From positions 322,359-386,358 of the forward strand of contig NZ_BMEX01000002.1 of NCBI RefSeq assembly GCF_014637345.1: a stretch of DNA of 64,000 nucleotides. Reading direction: 5' to 3'. The translations under genes were made by a program, and so were the position numbers. Of the stretch, positions 27,449 through 36,657 are shown in pieces. The notes under the pieces were generated by a model, which searched no databases, was not told where the DNA came from, and worked only from the letters and a program-made list of their open reading frames with translations. Each line of letters opens with the position of its first letter. Position 1 is the first letter of the stretch. Source of the DNA: Kroppenstedtia guangzhouensis (GTDB lineage Bacteria > Bacillota > Bacilli > Thermoactinomycetales > DSM-45169).

Positions 27449-28519
27449 TCAGGACTGTTTTTTCGTGTAGTGATCCACCACATGTTCCACAATCACTTTG
27501 ACCACGGCAAAGAAGGGAACCGCCAAAATCAGGCCGATGATTCCACCCGCTTCCCCTCCCACCAAGAGGGCAAATATAATAAACAAAGGGTGCATATGCA
27601 GAGTCTTGCCCACGATCTGGGGGGAGAGAATATTTCCCTCCACCGTCTGAACTAGCAGATTGACAATGATGACTGCAATCATCTTCTCAGGAGAGATGGT
27701 CATCGCCACCAACAATGCAGGGAGCGCTCCGAAAAAGGGACCCAGATACGGAATTACATTGAAGACAGCCACCAGCATGGCGAGAATCAGGGCATAGGGC
27801 AAGTGAATAATCAGATACCCGATATAAGCCAATATACCCACACCGGCACAGACGAGCAACTGTCCCCGGATGTAATTGCCCAAAGCTTCATCCACATCCC
27901 GAAACAAGTGGAGCACTTCCTTCCGACGACGGACGGGAAGCAATGTAATCACTGACTTTTCGATCACGTCCACATCTTTCAACATGTAAAAGGCAAGGAA
28001 GGGAATGATCACCACCAGGAACAGTTGATTAAGGGTGGATCCCAGGGAATCCATCAGATTTCCCACCCCGTCAGTGACAGCCCCTTCCAGTCGATCGAGG
28101 GACTTCTCAATTCCCAGCCGGACGCTCTCCGGAAGGGAATCTTTGCTGTGGTTGTATTGATCGATCCAGGACTGAACCCGGGCGTTCCATTCCGGCAGGT
28201 GTTCGGAAAGCTCGGCCAATTGTGTATTGAACAGTGGAACCAGATTGGTCAAAACGATGGCGATTGCACCGATGAACAAAGAGTAGATCAGCAGAACAGC
28301 CAGGGAGCGGGGAAGGGAACGGTTGGCCAACAGATTGACCACCGGATTCAGAAGATAGGAGATGATTACTGCGACCAGAAAAGGACCCAACACCGCTTTG
28401 ACAAAGAGAAATACCGCCCGGATCAGCGGTTCAATCTGAACCAGCAAAAAAAGAATGCCTAAAATCACTAGAATCAGCAAAGCCGTTCCCAGCCAACGGC
28501 TTTGCGTCAACCGATCCAT
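27449..28519 (-). CDS. AI-2E family transporter-like membrane protein (YrrI-like)
   Basis: A 356-residue polytopic membrane protein of the AI-2E/PerM family: N-terminal paired spans, a soluble loop of about 80 residues (93-170) and C-terminal spans with the signature PYLGPFFGALPALLVA and EGNILSPQIVGKTLHMHPLFII. Family members export small molecules or ions; the substrate here is unknown. The gene neighbours alaS, as yrrI does in Bacillus. GGGGAGGTG precedes the ATG. Confidence 0.87.
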   Translation of the reverse strand: MDRLTQSRWLGTALLILVILGILFLLVQIEPLIRAVFLFVKAVLGPFLVAVIISYLLNPVVNLLANRSLPRSLAVLLIYSLFIGAIAIVLTNLVPLFNTQLAELSEHLPEWNARVQSWIDQYNHSKDSLPESVRLGIEKSLDRLEGAVTDGVGNLMDSLGSTLNQLFLVVIIPFLAFYMLKDVDVIEKSVITLLPVRRRKEVLHLFRDVDEALGNYIRGQLLVCAGVGILAYIGYLIIHLPYALILAMLVAVFNVIPYLGPFFGALPALLVAMTISPEKMIAVIIVNLLVQTVEGNILSPQIVGKTLHMHPLFIIFALLVGGEAGGIIGLILAVPFFAVVKVIVEHVVDHYTKKQS

Positions 28520-28589
28520 AGGTTCACCTCCCCGGACTTCTTGATTCAGTATATGTCCAACCCCCGGCGTTTACCCAACCAATCGTAAA

Positions 28590-28617
28590 ACCCCCGGAAG
28601 CTGACGCTTCCGGGGGT
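28590..28617 (-). terminator. Terminator after the small-protein/recD2 unit
   Basis: ACCCCCGGAAGC and GCTTCCGGGGGT pair over 12 bp with a 4-base loop. TTTTA follows on the reverse strand. Confidence 0.88.
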
Positions 28618-28707
28618 GCAGTCATCCAGCCTTTTTCAAAGACTGCCTTCGCTTATAACTGTCTCAGAAGGGGTATCAGGTATCCAATGAACGGGACAAA
28701 GGATGGG

Positions 28708-28923
28708 TCAGCGGCTGAAACGGCGGATCATTTTCCTTCCCATGGTTCGAGAAATAATCCCGGTGATCGCCGCACTCAGTTTCATGTTTCGCATCCATCC
28801 GGGAGCACGTCTCTGGATGTTTTCCATCATTTGATCCATGATGGAGTGGTTTTGACGGGAGCGACGGAACAACAGGACTGCGGCAGAACTGATGAACAGG
28901 GCGGACAGGATCGAGCGTTTCAT
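28708..28923 (-). CDS. Small basic membrane-associated protein, unknown
   Basis: A 71-residue protein with an N-terminal hydrophobic segment (ILSALFISSAAVLLF) and a strongly basic remainder ending in SRTMGRKMIRRFSR. CAGGAGGGGG lies 6 bp before the ATG, so translation is likely. It occupies the place of the small yrzQ-like gene downstream of yrrD in Bacillus; equivalence is by position only. The function is unknown. Confidence 0.6.
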   Translation of the reverse strand: MKRSILSALFISSAAVLLFRRSRQNHSIMDQMMENIQRRAPGWMRNMKLSAAITGIISRTMGRKMIRRFSR

Positions 28924-28940
28924 AACAATCCCCCTCCTGA

Positions 28941-29138
28941 TTACATGGAAATGGAATCCTGGTTCCGATCAAAAAACAAATCGTTCAACGAACTCAGTGT
29001 GCCGTCTTCCTCCACTTGATGGATGGAAGTGATCTTCCCGTCGGCCACCGACAATTCAATAAAACACCCCCAGCAATAAAACTGGTTGGTTCCGATTTTT
29101 CCCAAATCATGGGTTCGGCAATTGGGACAGCGGAGCAT
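28941..29138 (-). CDS. Small zinc-ribbon-like protein
   Basis: A 65-residue protein with two cysteine pairs (CPNC near residues 4-7 and CWGC near 22-25) forming a probable zinc ribbon, followed by a short strand-rich segment and an acidic tail. It starts 18 bp after the PRC-barrel gene, in the same operon. No function is known. The position corresponds to yrzR in Bacillus. Confidence 0.7.
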   Translation of the reverse strand: MLRCPNCRTHDLGKIGTNQFYCWGCFIELSVADGKITSIHQVEEDGTLSSLNDLFFDRNQDSISM

Positions 29139-29155
29139 CGGAAATCCCTACTTTC

Positions 29156-29656
29156 TCATACGTCCTGGGAAAGTTGTCCCTCCATGGATGCGATCAGCAC
29201 ATCCTCTCCCCAGGTTAGGGGGGAGTTTGGGCGAAACACTTTCCGCCCTTCACGAAGATCGCTGATAAATCCATCGGACAACTCGTACCCCATCAGGATT
29301 CCCATATCCTCCATAAAATAGACATCTTCCACCATTCCCAGCTCACGCCCGTTGGACATCATTACCGAGCGCCCTTTTAGCTTACGCTGGCCGGTGAGCA
29401 GGCCGAACCAGCCCCTCTCCCCTTCTTCCAGCGGGCGGATGTCCGCACCGCTGTCCACAATCACTGCGTCGGCACCCAACGAGGAGATTCCTGTGAAAGG
29501 GAGATAGCGCCCCTTTCGGATCCATCCCCCGTTTTCCAACAACAGCCCAACCATCCGCTGATTCTCGTCAAACAGCAGATCCCGAACTGTACCCAATCGT
29601 TTGCCCGTTCCCACATGGATGACCGGAAGACCGATGACGTCCTGAGATTTGCGCAA
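29156..29656 (-). CDS. PRC-barrel domain protein (YrrD-like)
   Basis: A 166-residue protein with two PRC-barrel repeats, about residues 4-80 (VIGLPVIHVGTGKRLGTVRDLLFDE) and 90-150 (GRSVMMSNGRELGMVEDVYF). PRC barrels bind RNA or proteins; the role of this family is unknown. It starts at a TTG at 29656 with AAGGAG about 10 bp upstream. The location downstream of recD2 matches yrrC-yrrD. Confidence 0.85.
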   Translation of the reverse strand: MRKSQDVIGLPVIHVGTGKRLGTVRDLLFDENQRMVGLLLENGGWIRKGRYLPFTGISSLGADAVIVDSGADIRPLEEGERGWFGLLTGQRKLKGRSVMMSNGRELGMVEDVYFMEDMGILMGYELSDGFISDLREGRKVFRPNSPLTWGEDVLIASMEGQLSQDV

Positions 29657-29727
29657 GGAACCTCACTCCTTCCGCTTCTCTTAGTATGGAGCCCTTCCCG
29701 ATCACCATGCTGGGGGATCCTTACCAT

Positions 29728-29850
29728 TCAGAGCTGTTGATTCGCCATCTTTTGTTTGAGGAGATCGTGTGTTACCACGCGACCGATGCACCCATGGGGC
29801 ACAAGTCTCACCAGGATTGTTTCGCTCCAGTTCTCGCGATGGCAATACAC
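29728..29850 (-). CDS. Possible 40-residue peptide gene between recD2 and the PRC-barrel gene
   Basis: A GTG at 29850 preceded by GGAGAAGGGGGC opens 40 codons, giving a peptide with two cysteines, HRENWSETILV near the start and LLKQKMANQQL at the end. The 230-bp gap otherwise holds nothing. No family is recognised, and a chance frame is quite possible. Confidence 0.25.
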   Translation of the reverse strand: MYCHRENWSETILVRLVPHGCIGRVVTHDLLKQKMANQQL

Positions 29851-29885
29851 GCCCCCTTCTCCGCCCATTTTCCGGTTATTACGCC

Positions 29886-32147
29886 CTACCATTCCAGTTG
29901 GATCAGATCGGCCAGCTGGCTGTTCCGCTCCTCCCGTTCCCCTTGCCTCACTCCTTCATCCAAGGCTTCTTTCTCTCCACATAAAATCAGGTAAGATTTG
30001 CTGCGCGTGATCCCGGTGTAAATCAGATTTCGTTTCAACATGCGTCGGTACGCCTTCAAGACGGGAAAGATGACAATGGCAAACTCCGACCCCTGTGCCT
30101 TGTGAACCGAACAAGCGTAAGCCAGGGAGAGTTGATTCAATTGACTTCGCTTATAAGGGACTTCTTGCCGGTCAAACTGCACCCAAAGCACCGGTTCATC
30201 CTTTCCCGCCTCCTCGTCCATCGCCGTGATCAGACCCATATCCCCGTTGTAGACTGGATGCTCGGGGTGATTCATCAACTGGAGAACTTTATCTCCATGA
30301 CGAAAGACCGACTCACCCCAGCGGATCTCTTTGCGGCCGGGCTTGGCCGGATTCACTGCTTGGCGGATCTCTTCGTTGATCCGGTTCACCCCTGCCGCCC
30401 CTTTGTACATGGGAGCCAGCACCTGTACATCAAACAGGGTATACCCTTTGTAAAGCGCCTGTTGGTACGTCTGTAGGATCACATCCACTGCTTGATCCCG
30501 GTTACAGGGAAAAAAACGGCGATCCGGCATGGGATCCGTCAAATCGTCAGGCACTTCCCCTTTTTTCAGGGCGTGGGCCAACCCGATAATGGAGGAACCC
30601 TCCTCCTGACGATAAATCTCCGTCAATTCCACCCTGGGGATCGCCTCCACCTGAAGCAAGTCCTGAAGTACCCGTCCCGGTCCAACGGAGGGAAGCTGGT
30701 CATCATCCCCCACCAGAACCACCTGCATCCCCCGGGGCACGGCCCGAAACAGCTGATTGGCCAGCCAAATATCCAACATGGACACCTCATCCACAATCAA
30801 CAGAGACCCCTCGATCGGATGATCCGCATCCCGTTCAAAAAAATCTCCCTTCCAGCCAAGCAGCCGATGAATGGTCATCGCCGGCAGACCCGTCGCTTCC
30901 GACATCCGCTTGGCCGCCCGACCTGTGGGAGCTGCCAAACGAATGGGATAAGGCTTACCCGACGTCTCATAGTGAGCCGGATCCAAAGAGCACTCGTTCA
31001 GTTTGGCAAAAAGATGACAGATACCGCGGATCACTGTTGTTTTCCCCGTTCCGGGACCCCCGGTCAAGATCATCACCGGGGAGTCGACGGCCATAGTCAT
31101 GGCTTCCCGTTGCCGATCCGCATAAGAAACTTTCAGCTCTTCCTCCACTACTCCCACCGCCTCAAACAACTCCCGAGCGGGGGTGGGCTCCAACTTTTGT
31201 TCCAGCCAATCCCGCACCCGAATCGCCGCTCCGTGTTCCGCGTAGAAGAGGGAAGGCAGATAATATTTCCCGTGGTCTTCGACGATTCGCTCTTCTTGCG
31301 CCATCCGCTCCAGGTACTTCTTTCGCTCCGACGAAGAAAACAAATCCTTCCCCTGGGGGGTCAACAACACATTGATCTCACGGGTCAACTGCTCTTCAGT
31401 CACATAGACATGCCCCCGGGAGAGTGAAGCTTCCCGAAGGGCAAACAGGGTCGCCGCCTGGAACCGTTCCGGCGAGTCCGGCGCCAACCCTCTCTTCCGT
31501 GCAATTTCATCAGCCCGGCGAAAACCGATCCCCTCCACCTCTTCGATGAGGCGATATGGATTTTGGCGAATGATATCCAAAGTGGCTTCCTTGTATGTTT
31601 GCACTACTTTGAGAGCGATGGCCGGCCCCAACCCTAACTGATACAACTGAACCAACGCCTGCTCCAGGGCTTGATGCTCCCTGAGTCCGTCGGCGATCGT
31701 GTTGGCCCGTGACTCTGTGATCCCCGGCACTCTTTTCAGAATTTCGGGATCCACAGCTGCTTTTTCCAGTACGTCGGGTCCCAGAAAATCCACAATCTTC
31801 TCCGCTGTCTTCTTTCCGACACCGGGAAACAGACCGCTGGAGAGATATTTGGCGACAGCTTCCCGGGTCTGGGGGAGCACTTTTTTCATATGACGGATCC
31901 GGTATTGGCGACCGTACTTTGGATGCTCCTTCCAATCTCCGTAGACCACCACCGTTTCATCGGGATGGGGTAGCACCATATTGCCCACCACCACGACTTC
32001 TTCCTTGTCCAGGGGTTCGGAGGATTCTGTCACCCGCAACGTAAACACACCGTATTGATTTTCTTCATTGTAAAAGATCTCCTGTACCAGGGAGCCCTTG
32101 AGATATCCTTCCCCCGCAAAGAGATCCAGGCCCGGTTGTTGTTCCAT
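29886..32147 (-). CDS. recD2: ATP-dependent DNA helicase RecD2
   Basis: A 753-residue SF1B helicase of the RecD-like/TraA type, acting without RecBC. N-terminal region with helix-hairpin-helix units (FPGVGKKTAEKIVDFLG and VPGITESRANTIADGL), then Walker A GGPGTGKTTVI near 360-370, Walker B LLIVDEVSMLD near 447-457 and the C-terminal motif VHKAQGSEF near 692. It works in mismatch repair and replication-fork processing in Bacillus. The ATG at 32147 lies 8 bp from AGAGG; a GTG three codons earlier is less well placed. Confidence 0.95.
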   Translation of the reverse strand: MEQQPGLDLFAGEGYLKGSLVQEIFYNEENQYGVFTLRVTESSEPLDKEEVVVVGNMVLPHPDETVVVYGDWKEHPKYGRQYRIRHMKKVLPQTREAVAKYLSSGLFPGVGKKTAEKIVDFLGPDVLEKAAVDPEILKRVPGITESRANTIADGLREHQALEQALVQLYQLGLGPAIALKVVQTYKEATLDIIRQNPYRLIEEVEGIGFRRADEIARKRGLAPDSPERFQAATLFALREASLSRGHVYVTEEQLTREINVLLTPQGKDLFSSSERKKYLERMAQEERIVEDHGKYYLPSLFYAEHGAAIRVRDWLEQKLEPTPARELFEAVGVVEEELKVSYADRQREAMTMAVDSPVMILTGGPGTGKTTVIRGICHLFAKLNECSLDPAHYETSGKPYPIRLAAPTGRAAKRMSEATGLPAMTIHRLLGWKGDFFERDADHPIEGSLLIVDEVSMLDIWLANQLFRAVPRGMQVVLVGDDDQLPSVGPGRVLQDLLQVEAIPRVELTEIYRQEEGSSIIGLAHALKKGEVPDDLTDPMPDRRFFPCNRDQAVDVILQTYQQALYKGYTLFDVQVLAPMYKGAAGVNRINEEIRQAVNPAKPGRKEIRWGESVFRHGDKVLQLMNHPEHPVYNGDMGLITAMDEEAGKDEPVLWVQFDRQEVPYKRSQLNQLSLAYACSVHKAQGSEFAIVIFPVLKAYRRMLKRNLIYTGITRSKSYLILCGEKEALDEGVRQGEREERNSQLADLIQLEW

Positions 32148-32255
32148 GACAAGCACCTCTGCCGATCGGATGTTCTCTCTACCTCAGTATAGAGGGAAAT
32201 CAGCGCCGATTCCATGTATTCAGGGACAAAGGGGGAAAGAAGTGGAGAAAAATGA

Positions 32256-32284
32256 TTGACAACAAACCCATTACGCAATAATAT
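32256..32284 (+). promoter_or_regulatory. SigA-type promoter of the ArsR-like regulator gene
   Basis: TTGACA (32256-32261), 17-bp spacer, TAATAT (32279-32284). The initially transcribed region is AT-rich and could hold an operator. Confidence 0.75.
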
Positions 32285-32322
32285 ATTTTTACGAAAAAAC
32301 ATATTCGAAGGATGCTGCCCTG

Positions 32323-32922
32323 ATGAACCACGGATACATTGAAGAGACCTACCGGGTGGAAGATCCAGAACAAGCCGCCGCCCTACTTCATCCTTTACGG
32401 GGGGAGATCCTCACCCGTTTGTCGGAACCCGCATCCGCCGCAGAGGTGGGCCGGGCCTTGGGAGAATCTCCCCAGCGGGTGAACTACCACCTGAAGGCCC
32501 TGGAAAAAGTGGGTTTGGTTCGCCGGGTGGGAAGCCGGCAGGTGAAAAATCTGGTGGAAGTCCTATACCAATCCATCGCTCGCTCCTTCCTGCTGGCAGA
32601 CACCTTGGGGCTGAGTCCACAGGCACTGGAAGGATTAAAGGACCGCACCACCCTTGCCCATCTCATCCACATGACCGAAAAGGTCCGGGGTGACGCCATT
32701 CGCCTGATCGAACAGTCGGAAGAGGAGGAACCGGTGCCCAGCGCCTCTTTGGACACGGAAATCCGGTTGGCTGATGAACAGGAGCGGGAAGCCTTTGTCC
32801 GGGATTATGTCCGACTGGTGGAAGAACTGGCCTCCCGGTACCAATCCGGTGCCGGCGGCCGGTCCTACCGCATGGTGATGACCGTTTACCCCCAACCGAA
32901 AAAGGAGGAGAACGATGAGTAA
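32323..32922 (+). CDS. ArsR-like winged-helix transcriptional regulator
   Basis: A 199-residue protein with an N-terminal winged helix (about 15-90: LLHPLRGEILTRLSEPASAAEVGRAL, recognition region QRVNYHLKALEKVGLVRRV) and a helical C-terminal domain of unknown ligand. No cysteine pair for metal sensing is visible, so it is not a classical metal sensor. It stands first in a probable two-gene unit: an AAAGGAGG site inside its 3' end serves an ATG that overlaps its stop by 8 bp. Confidence 0.85.
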   Translation: MNHGYIEETYRVEDPEQAAALLHPLRGEILTRLSEPASAAEVGRALGESPQRVNYHLKALEKVGLVRRVGSRQVKNLVEVLYQSIARSFLLADTLGLSPQALEGLKDRTTLAHLIHMTEKVRGDAIRLIEQSEEEEPVPSASLDTEIRLADEQEREAFVRDYVRLVEELASRYQSGAGGRSYRMVMTVYPQPKKEENDE

Positions 32923-32980
32923 AAAAGGAAGATCTTCTCTCTTGGGAAAGAGTTGGAAGCTCCCCAAACAGGGGGAGTAA
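32915..32980 (+). pseudogene. Translationally coupled short ORF, probably the remnant of a partner gene
   Basis: An excellent ribosome site (AAGGAGG, 5 bp spacing) leads to an ATG overlapping the regulator stop, but the frame ends after 21 residues. Another forward frame is open to a stop at 33150-33152 and has protein-like content (FIEPTISTWTVTGNEPG). This suggests a small gene broken by a frameshift, or a genuine 21-residue peptide. No family is recognised. Confidence 0.35.
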
Positions 32981-33220
32981 CCCAGTAATTTCCCTCCCGA
33001 CCTCGGAGAAATTCATAGAGCCCACCATCTCCACCTGGACCGTTACCGGGAATGAACCGGGCACGCCCCCTGTCACGATCCGGCAGGTTTCCTCCGGTTT
33101 CGGCACCCATAAACCACGAGCAGTCCTTTCCTCCCAAGGAAAGGCTGCCTGAAATGGCAATGGAAGATACCAAATCCCACGGATGAATTGCCGGATCATC
33201 TTCTAAAGGAGGAAGATCAT

Positions 33221-34231
33221 GTGAAACTGCTGATCCTGGGCGGAACCTCCTTTTTGGGACGCCATATGACCGAAACCGCTCTCTCCAGAGGAGTGGAAGT
33301 CACTCTGTTCAACCGGGGGATCACCGCCCCCGGGCTGTTCCCGGAGGTGGAAACCATCCACGGAGACCGGGACGGGGAACTCTCTCCCTTGCGGGACCGG
33401 TATTGGGACGCCGTCATCGATACCAGTGGTTATCTTCCCCGTCTGGTCCGGGACTCGGCCCGGCTGCTGGCGGATCACATCGGTCATTACACTTTTGTCT
33501 CCAGTATTTCCGCCTATGCTGCCTTTGCCCAAAGCGGTCAGGATGAGACCGCCCCCTTGGCTGACCTGGGATCCCTGTCCCCGGAGGAAGTCACCCCGGA
33601 TACTTACGGCCCCCTGAAAGCCATGTGTGAAAAAGAAGTGGAACAGGCTCTCCCCAGGAGATCCCTCGTTCTCCGTCCCGGCTTGATCGTCGGTCCCTTT
33701 GATCCCACCGACCGCTTCACCTACTGGCCTGCCCGGCTGGCAGAAGGGGGAGGAATCCTAGCTCCCGGGCATCCAAAACGACAGGTGCAATGGATCGATG
33801 TCCGCGACTTGGCAGACTGGATGCTGTCCCTCACAGAAAAGAGGAAAACCGGCATCTATAACGCTGTCGGCCCCGCCTCTCCCATAACCATGGAAGAGTT
33901 TCTGCTGACCGGCATCCAGGCCTTGAACAGCCGCGCTTCCCTCATTTGGATGAAGGATGCACTGCTGTATCGACATGGAGTCGAACCCTGGATGGAACTT
34001 CCTCTCTGGCTCCCCCAAACCGGTCCCTGGGTGGAGAAGAACGGTCCGATTCAAGGAATGCTGGAGATCGGGAACCAAAAAGCTCTCAGTGAAGGGCTTT
34101 CACTCCGAACCCTGGCGGAAACGATGCAGGACACCCTGATCTGGGACCAAACCCGTCCCCGTTCCCTCAAACGGAAGGCGGGAATCTCCCGGGAACGGGA
34201 ACAACAGTTGCTGGCAACCCTGAAATCCTGA
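33221..34231 (+). CDS. NAD-dependent epimerase/dehydratase-like SDR protein
   Basis: A 336-residue extended SDR protein with a Rossmann fold at the N-terminus (LLILGGTSFLGRHM, with the TGxxFLG-type glycines) and a family-typical DAVIDTSGYLP and YTFVSSISAY. The usual YxxxK appears as YGPLKAMCE. Relatives in Firmicutes and actinobacteria are annotated as reductases or epimerases without known substrate. AAAGGAGG 8 bp upstream fixes the GTG at 33221. Its link with the preceding regulator is unclear. Confidence 0.8.
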   Translation: MKLLILGGTSFLGRHMTETALSRGVEVTLFNRGITAPGLFPEVETIHGDRDGELSPLRDRYWDAVIDTSGYLPRLVRDSARLLADHIGHYTFVSSISAYAAFAQSGQDETAPLADLGSLSPEEVTPDTYGPLKAMCEKEVEQALPRRSLVLRPGLIVGPFDPTDRFTYWPARLAEGGGILAPGHPKRQVQWIDVRDLADWMLSLTEKRKTGIYNAVGPASPITMEEFLLTGIQALNSRASLIWMKDALLYRHGVEPWMELPLWLPQTGPWVEKNGPIQGMLEIGNQKALSEGLSLRTLAETMQDTLIWDQTRPRSLKRKAGISREREQQLLATLKS

Positions 34232-34238
34232 ACCACCA

Positions 34239-34284
34239 TGCCAATAAGCCGGCCACCGCTGAAGCGGAGACCGGCTTGTTGGCA
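34239..34284 (+). terminator. Long hairpin after the epimerase gene
   Basis: TGCCAATAAGCCGG and CCGGCTTGTTGGCA pair over 14 bp around an 18-base loop. There is no T run. Confidence 0.6.
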
Positions 34285-34524
34285 TAGGCAGGTGTGTTGA
34301 TCATCCATACCGGGATGGTGTCGAAACAAAAATCCCACAATCGAAAGAGACAAAAACCGACTTGTCAGAATCGGGATTCGATGCTGTCCCATGCTGCAGG
34401 GGAGCCAACCAATATGGCTCCCACTCTTTGGAACGGAGACTGAATTCAGATACAAAAACAGCCGATTTCGCTGGCTGGAAAACGGCTTTTCTCAGGTCAA
34501 GCAAACAAGGATACAAAACTCCTG
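34285..34524. other. Intergenic stretch without a recognised gene
   Basis: About 240 bp between the epimerase hairpin and the end of the deformylase gene. Frames exist on both strands but none has a ribosome site or domain. Confidence 0.5.
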
Positions 34525-35046
34525 TCACTGTGGCTTTCGCCCCGCCAAACGAAGTGCATCGAGGAGATGGACAGGCTGTTTGGTTTGATCATGGTAGAGA
34601 TGATTTCCTCGAATATGATCGATGAAAAGGACTCCGTTCAAGTGATCGATTTCGTGTTGAATACATCTTGCCAAGTGATTTTCTCCTTCGAGGAACCATG
34701 TCTCCCCATGTCTGTTCAGGGTTTTCACTTTCACATACTTCGCCCGTTTCACAATTCCGGTATATCCGGGATACGATAAGCAGGCTTCCGGACCGACCTG
34801 TTCGCCGTGACTCTCTTGGATCTCGGGATTGATCAGCTCGATTAATCCTTCGGCACCGTCAATCACAATCACTCTCCACAGCATCCCCACCTGCGGGGCG
34901 GCCAATGCGGCTCTCCCCGGCTTGGCATACAGCGTATCAGCCAGATCATCCAGCAGTTTTTCTATTTTAGGGGTGATCTGATGGACCGGTCTGGCCCTCT
35001 TTCGGAGGATGGGATCTCCAAACAGCAAGATATTTCTCTCAGCCAT
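34525..35046 (-). CDS. def: Peptide deformylase with slightly divergent motifs
   Basis: A 173-residue peptide deformylase, which removes formyl from nascent protein N-termini. The three motifs are GRAALAAPQVG (44-54, usually GxGLAAPQ), EACLSYPG (87-94, usually EGCLS; Cys89 a metal ligand) and HEIDHLNG (131-138; His ligands and catalytic Glu). All catalytic residues remain. Its ATG overlaps the stop of the XRE-type gene by 8 bp, an uncommon partner. It may be an accessory deformylase, since the usual def gene often sits beside fmt. Confidence 0.92.
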   Translation of the reverse strand: MAERNILLFGDPILRKRARPVHQITPKIEKLLDDLADTLYAKPGRAALAAPQVGMLWRVIVIDGAEGLIELINPEIQESHGEQVGPEACLSYPGYTGIVKRAKYVKVKTLNRHGETWFLEGENHLARCIQHEIDHLNGVLFIDHIRGNHLYHDQTKQPVHLLDALRLAGRKPQ

Positions 35047-35296
35047 ACTTTTTCTCCTCTCCGGTTGAATCTTTTATTGGAGTATGAACCCACAAATCAT
35101 TGGGTGTACACTCCAACGCCGTGCATAGGGCATCCAAGGTTTCAGCCTTCATCTGTTTGGGTGATCCGTTCATCAATGCGCTGATCGATGGTGCGGATAA
35201 ACGGTATCCTGCTTTTTCTTCCAACAGACGGGCCAATTCCGTTCCTTTCCAAATGCCTCTTTCTGCCATGACTTTTCGCAACATCCATATGAGCAC
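35039..35296 (-). CDS. Small XRE/Cro-type helix-turn-helix regulator
   Basis: An 85-residue single-domain HTH protein similar to YozG-type Cro/C1 regulators: GTELARLLEEKAGYRLSAPSISALMNG forms the HTH and TLDALCTALECTPNDLWVH the last helix. It starts at a GTG at 35296, 7 bp after AGGGGG. It is translationally coupled to the deformylase gene, so it may autoregulate the pair. No toxin-like gene is adjacent. Confidence 0.8.
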   Translation of the reverse strand: MLIWMLRKVMAERGIWKGTELARLLEEKAGYRLSAPSISALMNGSPKQMKAETLDALCTALECTPNDLWVHTPIKDSTGEEKKYG

Positions 35297-35495
35297 CCGC
35301 TCACCCCCTATGTAAGCTACAGCCTAAATAAATTAGTCAATAGCTAAATATACCATGAATTCTCCAAAACGTGAAGTGGTTGTCATGATTACAGGACGGC
35401 TTCTATACCATCTTGGGGAAAATGCAATTGAACGCAAAAAAGCCAACGAATGCTCGCCGGCTGATGGAGTTCATTCTCTATATTGCCCGGTGTCT

Positions 35496-36638
35496 CTATT
35501 TGTCGGTGAGCCGCCGGACCACATTGGCCACCTTTTGGGCCGCGATCCGCACTTCTTCCTCGGTGTTCCCCATCCCGAAGCTAAACCGGATGGCGGAGCG
35601 CATGCGGTCCTCCGACAGTCCCATCGCTTCCAACACGTGGGAGATCTCCAACGTGCCGGAGGTGCAGGCGGAGCCGCTGGCACAGGCCACTCCCTCCAGA
35701 TCCAGGTTCATCAGCATCACTTCCGTATCAACTCCCGGAAAGCTGAGGTTGAGAATATGAGGCAAATGATGCTCGGGATGACCGTTCACATAATACTGGA
35801 TATCTGCGGCGTCCAGTTCCTCCAACATCGCTTTGCGGCAACAATGTGTCTGTTGCCGGTGTTCTTCCCGGTGAAGAGTGGCCAACTCCGCGGCCTCACC
35901 AAAACCGACGATACCGGGGATGTTCTCCGTCCCCGCTCGATGCCGCTTCTCTTGCATCCCTCCGTGTTGAAGGGGTTGGAGGGGAACATTCCTTCCGATC
36001 CAGAGGGCGCCCACTCCTTTGGGTCCGTTGATCTTGTGGCCGGAGACCGTCAAGAGATCCACGGGAAGACTTTTCAGATCGATCTTCTCTGTACCGAAGG
36101 CCTGGACGGCATCGGTATGGAAGAAGACCCCGTTCTCCCTGGCAATCTCCCCGATCTCCGCCACCGGTTGCAAGGTGCCCACTTCATTGTTTCCATACAT
36201 CACACTGAGGATCGCCGTCTCTTCATCCAAAGCTTCCCGCACCCTTTCCGGAGATACCCGGCCAGTATCATCCACCGTAAGCCAAGTGACACGGAAGCCG
36301 ATTCGTTCCAAAAATTTACACGTGTCCAAGACGGCAAGATGCTCGATTCGGGAGGTGATCACATGATCTTTCCCTTGTTCTCGAAGAGCGAGGGCGACAC
36401 CGGTCAATGCCAGATTGTCTGCCTCGGTGCCTCCACTGGTGAAGATCAACTGCCCGGAATCGGCGTTCAGCCCTCGGGCCACCTGGTCCCGGGCCCGATC
36501 GACAGCATTGCGGATCTCCCGTCCAAAACCGTGAATACTGGAGGGGTTTCCGTATTTCTCACCCAGAAAGGGCAGCATCGCTTCTTTCACCCGAGGATGC
36601 ACCGGGGTGGTTGCCGCATGATCCAGATATATCGCCAT
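35496..36638 (-). CDS. iscS: Cysteine desulfurase
   Basis: A 380-residue class V PLP enzyme (NifS/IscS group, YrvO-like) that releases sulfur from cysteine for tRNA thiolation and Fe-S clusters. Motifs: MAIYLDHAATTPVHP, FTSGGTEADNLAL near 66-78, PLP lysine in SGHKINGPKG near 200-210 and the active cysteine in GSACTSGTL near 325. It follows cymR by 19 bp, as in Bacillus. The mnmA gene that normally comes next is absent; the deformylase pair lies there instead. Confidence 0.94.
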   Translation of the reverse strand: MAIYLDHAATTPVHPRVKEAMLPFLGEKYGNPSSIHGFGREIRNAVDRARDQVARGLNADSGQLIFTSGGTEADNLALTGVALALREQGKDHVITSRIEHLAVLDTCKFLERIGFRVTWLTVDDTGRVSPERVREALDEETAILSVMYGNNEVGTLQPVAEIGEIARENGVFFHTDAVQAFGTEKIDLKSLPVDLLTVSGHKINGPKGVGALWIGRNVPLQPLQHGGMQEKRHRAGTENIPGIVGFGEAAELATLHREEHRQQTHCCRKAMLEELDAADIQYYVNGHPEHHLPHILNLSFPGVDTEVMLMNLDLEGVACASGSACTSGTLEISHVLEAMGLSEDRMRSAIRFSFGMGNTEEEVRIAAQKVANVVRRLTDK

Positions 36639-36657
36639 CCTTCTTCACCTTCATCCT

